Shown: piece by piece, positions 6,606 to 7,675 of the stretch
How the letters are laid out: every line of letters begins with the position of its first letter
Numbering within the stretch: position 1 is the stretch's first letter
From: Planctomycetota bacterium
Lineage (GTDB): Bacteria; Planctomycetota; Planctomycetia; Pirellulales; UBA7805
Assembly: GCA_030605285.1 (NCBI GenBank)
Contig: JAUWIQ010000082.1
Span: 1 to 7,675, forward strand
DNA: 7,675 bases
Direction: 5' to 3'
Made by a program: the position numbers and the translations under genes
The notes under the pieces: model-generated
What the model was told of the DNA's origin: nothing
The model's input: only the letters and a program-made list of their open reading frames with translations
The model's database searches: none

Positions 6606-7217
6606 ATGAACCACACGATGTCGAATTCCTCGTCGCTTAACTTCCCGAACTTGCTAACCTCGCTGAGGTTACTTTTGTCGATCGTGCTGTTTATCGTAAT
6701 CGGTATCGCCCAATTAGACAGCACTGCGGCACAGACCAAATCCCAACTCTACTGGGCCGCGCTAATTATCTTCGTCGTGGCGGCGAGTACCGACTGGGTC
6801 GATGGATTCTGGGCACGTCGCTATGGTCAGGTCACGGTGCTGGGACGGATTTTTGACCCCTTTGTGGATAAAGTTATTATTTGCGGAACATTCATCTTTC
6901 TCGTTGCCAGCCCCGGATCAAAAATTGCGGCCTGGATGGCTGTGGTGGTTACGGGGCGGGAAATGCTCGTGACCGTGCTCCGTAGTTTTTTCGAACAACA
7001 GGGAACCGACTTTTCCGCCAAGATGGCCGGTAAGCTAAAAATGGTTCTGCAGTGCCTAGCCGTCGTTGCGAGTCTCTATCTACTCACCTTTACGGAACAC
7101 AAGCCACCTACCTGGCTAACGCCGACTGTCCTCGCGATTCTCTGGGCGGCAATCCTGTTAACGCTCTATTCGGGCGGTGAATATCTTGTGGTGGCGGCTC
7201 GCATGATGCGTAAATAA
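6606..7217 (+). CDS. pgsA: CDP-alcohol phosphatidyltransferase, probably phosphatidylglycerophosphate synthase
   Basis: PgsA joins CDP-diacylglycerol and glycerol-3-phosphate to give phosphatidylglycerophosphate in the inner membrane, the first step to phosphatidylglycerol and cardiolipin. The 203 residues carry the complete CDP-alcohol phosphotransferase signature: Asp63, Asp66-Gly67, Ala70-Arg71, Gly80, Asp84 and Asp88. NFPNLLTSLRLLLS (12-25) is the usual N-terminal motif of the PgsA branch, and TGREMLVTVLRSF (116-128) is typical of PgsA. About four to six membrane helices are apparent (for example 21-36, 49-62, 89-102, 107-118, 146-162, 173-188). The start could be ATG 6606 or the in-frame ATG at 6618; neither has a good ribosome binding site. 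Linkage of rimO and pgsA is seen in other bacteria and fits a housekeeping operon. Another CDP-alcohol transferase specificity is possible but less likely. Confidence 0.88.
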   Translation: MNHTMSNSSSLNFPNLLTSLRLLLSIVLFIVIGIAQLDSTAAQTKSQLYWAALIIFVVAASTDWVDGFWARRYGQVTVLGRIFDPFVDKVIICGTFIFLVASPGSKIAAWMAVVVTGREMLVTVLRSFFEQQGTDFSAKMAGKLKMVLQCLAVVASLYLLTFTEHKPPTWLTPTVLAILWAAILLTLYSGGEYLVVAARMMRK

Positions 7218-7313
7218 GCTGTCCCAGAAGCGAGTTGTCGAGAATCACTTTGATTTGCGCTGCCAACCTTATACCAACGTAACGCCCAGTTCAAAAATCC
7301 AGTTCCAACCGCT

Positions 7314-7675
7314 ATGACGATTATCCAGTTGCTGCTTACTGTTGCGATCGTGGTGATCATCTCTATGAGTGCCGTTATCTGGTTTGGTCTTCTTGCCCGA
7401 CGTCGCGCTATGGGCGAGTTGCTTTGCACCGAACCACGATCGCTCGTACCCTGGCGTGGGACGCACGTTGCAGTGGCATTTTTCTTATATCTCGTCGCGT
7501 CCTTGATAGCAACGCTCTTTGTCCAACAGCGATTTGGGATTCCCGGCAAAGAAACTGATTTCGGGAACAATCCGGATGCGATCGCGTGGTTGCTCGGTGG
7601 CAACAGCCTGTTGAATTTAGTCGCAATTGCGCTGGTAATCATATTTTTGCGTATCGACCTCAAAGCCACCTTGGC
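7314..7675 (+). CDS. N-terminal part of a multi-pass membrane protein, possibly CPBP-family protease
   Basis: An open frame from ATG 7314 runs off the window edge after 120 full codons. Hydrophobic segments lie at residues about 4-27, 51-70 and 98-112, with a basic RRR after the first and the segment EPRSLVPWRG (40-49). Planctomycete CPBP intramembrane protease homologues often begin with a helix followed by an EPR..VPW segment, so that family is my best guess. The catalytic EE..R and H motifs would lie beyond the window and cannot be checked. The start lacks a ribosome binding site, and the frame is open upstream without another ATG. It follows pgsA by 96 bases in the same direction and may belong to the same transcription unit. 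The minus-strand frame covering the same bases is a shadow. Confidence 0.6.
   Translation, partial: MTIIQLLLTVAIVVIISMSAVIWFGLLARRRAMGELLCTEPRSLVPWRGTHVAVAFFLYLVASLIATLFVQQRFGIPGKETDFGNNPDAIAWLLGGNSLLNLVAIALVIIFLRIDLKATL

Noticed and set aside
7166..7669. Minus-strand 167-codon frame at the right edge
   Set aside because: It overlaps the end of pgsA and the whole of the membrane protein frame; the plus-strand reading has well-formed transmembrane segments while this one has no recognisable domain.
1..7675. CRISPR arrays, tRNA or rRNA genes, insertion sequences
   Set aside because: No regularly spaced direct repeats, cloverleaf-like segments, rRNA signatures, transposase motifs or flanking target duplications were seen on either strand.

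Overview
The window looks like bacterial chromosome from a planctomycete, most likely of the Pirellulales type. This rests on the style of the RimO N-terminus, the planctomycete-like MurG and MurE sequences, the small membrane protein with an EPRxxVPW-type segment at the right edge, and the scarcity of strong Shine-Dalgarno sites. It is an inference without database support. No rRNA, tRNA, CRISPR array, insertion sequence or phage gene is visible.

Left part (minus strand): an almost complete murG homologue (1123 to the window edge) lies downstream of a murE homologue (3273 to 1783). Both are uninterrupted frames with clear whole-length family resemblance, yet both carry unusual substitutions in motifs that are normally nearly invariant. 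MurG has an altered first glycine-rich loop, GGxxGx motif and DHQ..NA motif. MurE has an altered DHLDYHG motif, about seven residues missing just before the lysine expected to be carbamylated, and DNPH in place of DNPR. The 659 bases between them, where dcw clusters often hold murF, mraY and ftsW, contain no convincing gene: only two small overlapping frames that may be relics, then two strong hairpins directly before murG. One hairpin has terminator form on the minus strand.

Middle (plus strand, divergent from murE): after a 259-base intergenic stretch with two perfect palindromes comes a two-gene unit. The first gene encodes an excisionase/MerR-like DNA-binding domain fused to a PTS EIIA domain that keeps its phosphoacceptor histidine. 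The second, which has its Shine-Dalgarno overlapping the first gene's stop codon, encodes a protein with two receiver-like halves that appear to lack a phosphoacceptor aspartate. Together they look like an orphan signalling or regulatory pair.

Right part (plus strand): rimO (ribosomal protein S12 methylthiotransferase), pgsA (a CDP-alcohol phosphatidyltransferase) and the start of a multi-pass membrane protein, possibly a CPBP-family protease, follow at short spacings and probably form a housekeeping transcription unit. The most interesting part of the window is the left third, where the peptidoglycan genes look either functionally remodelled or in decay. Second is the HTH-EIIA/pseudo-receiver pair.
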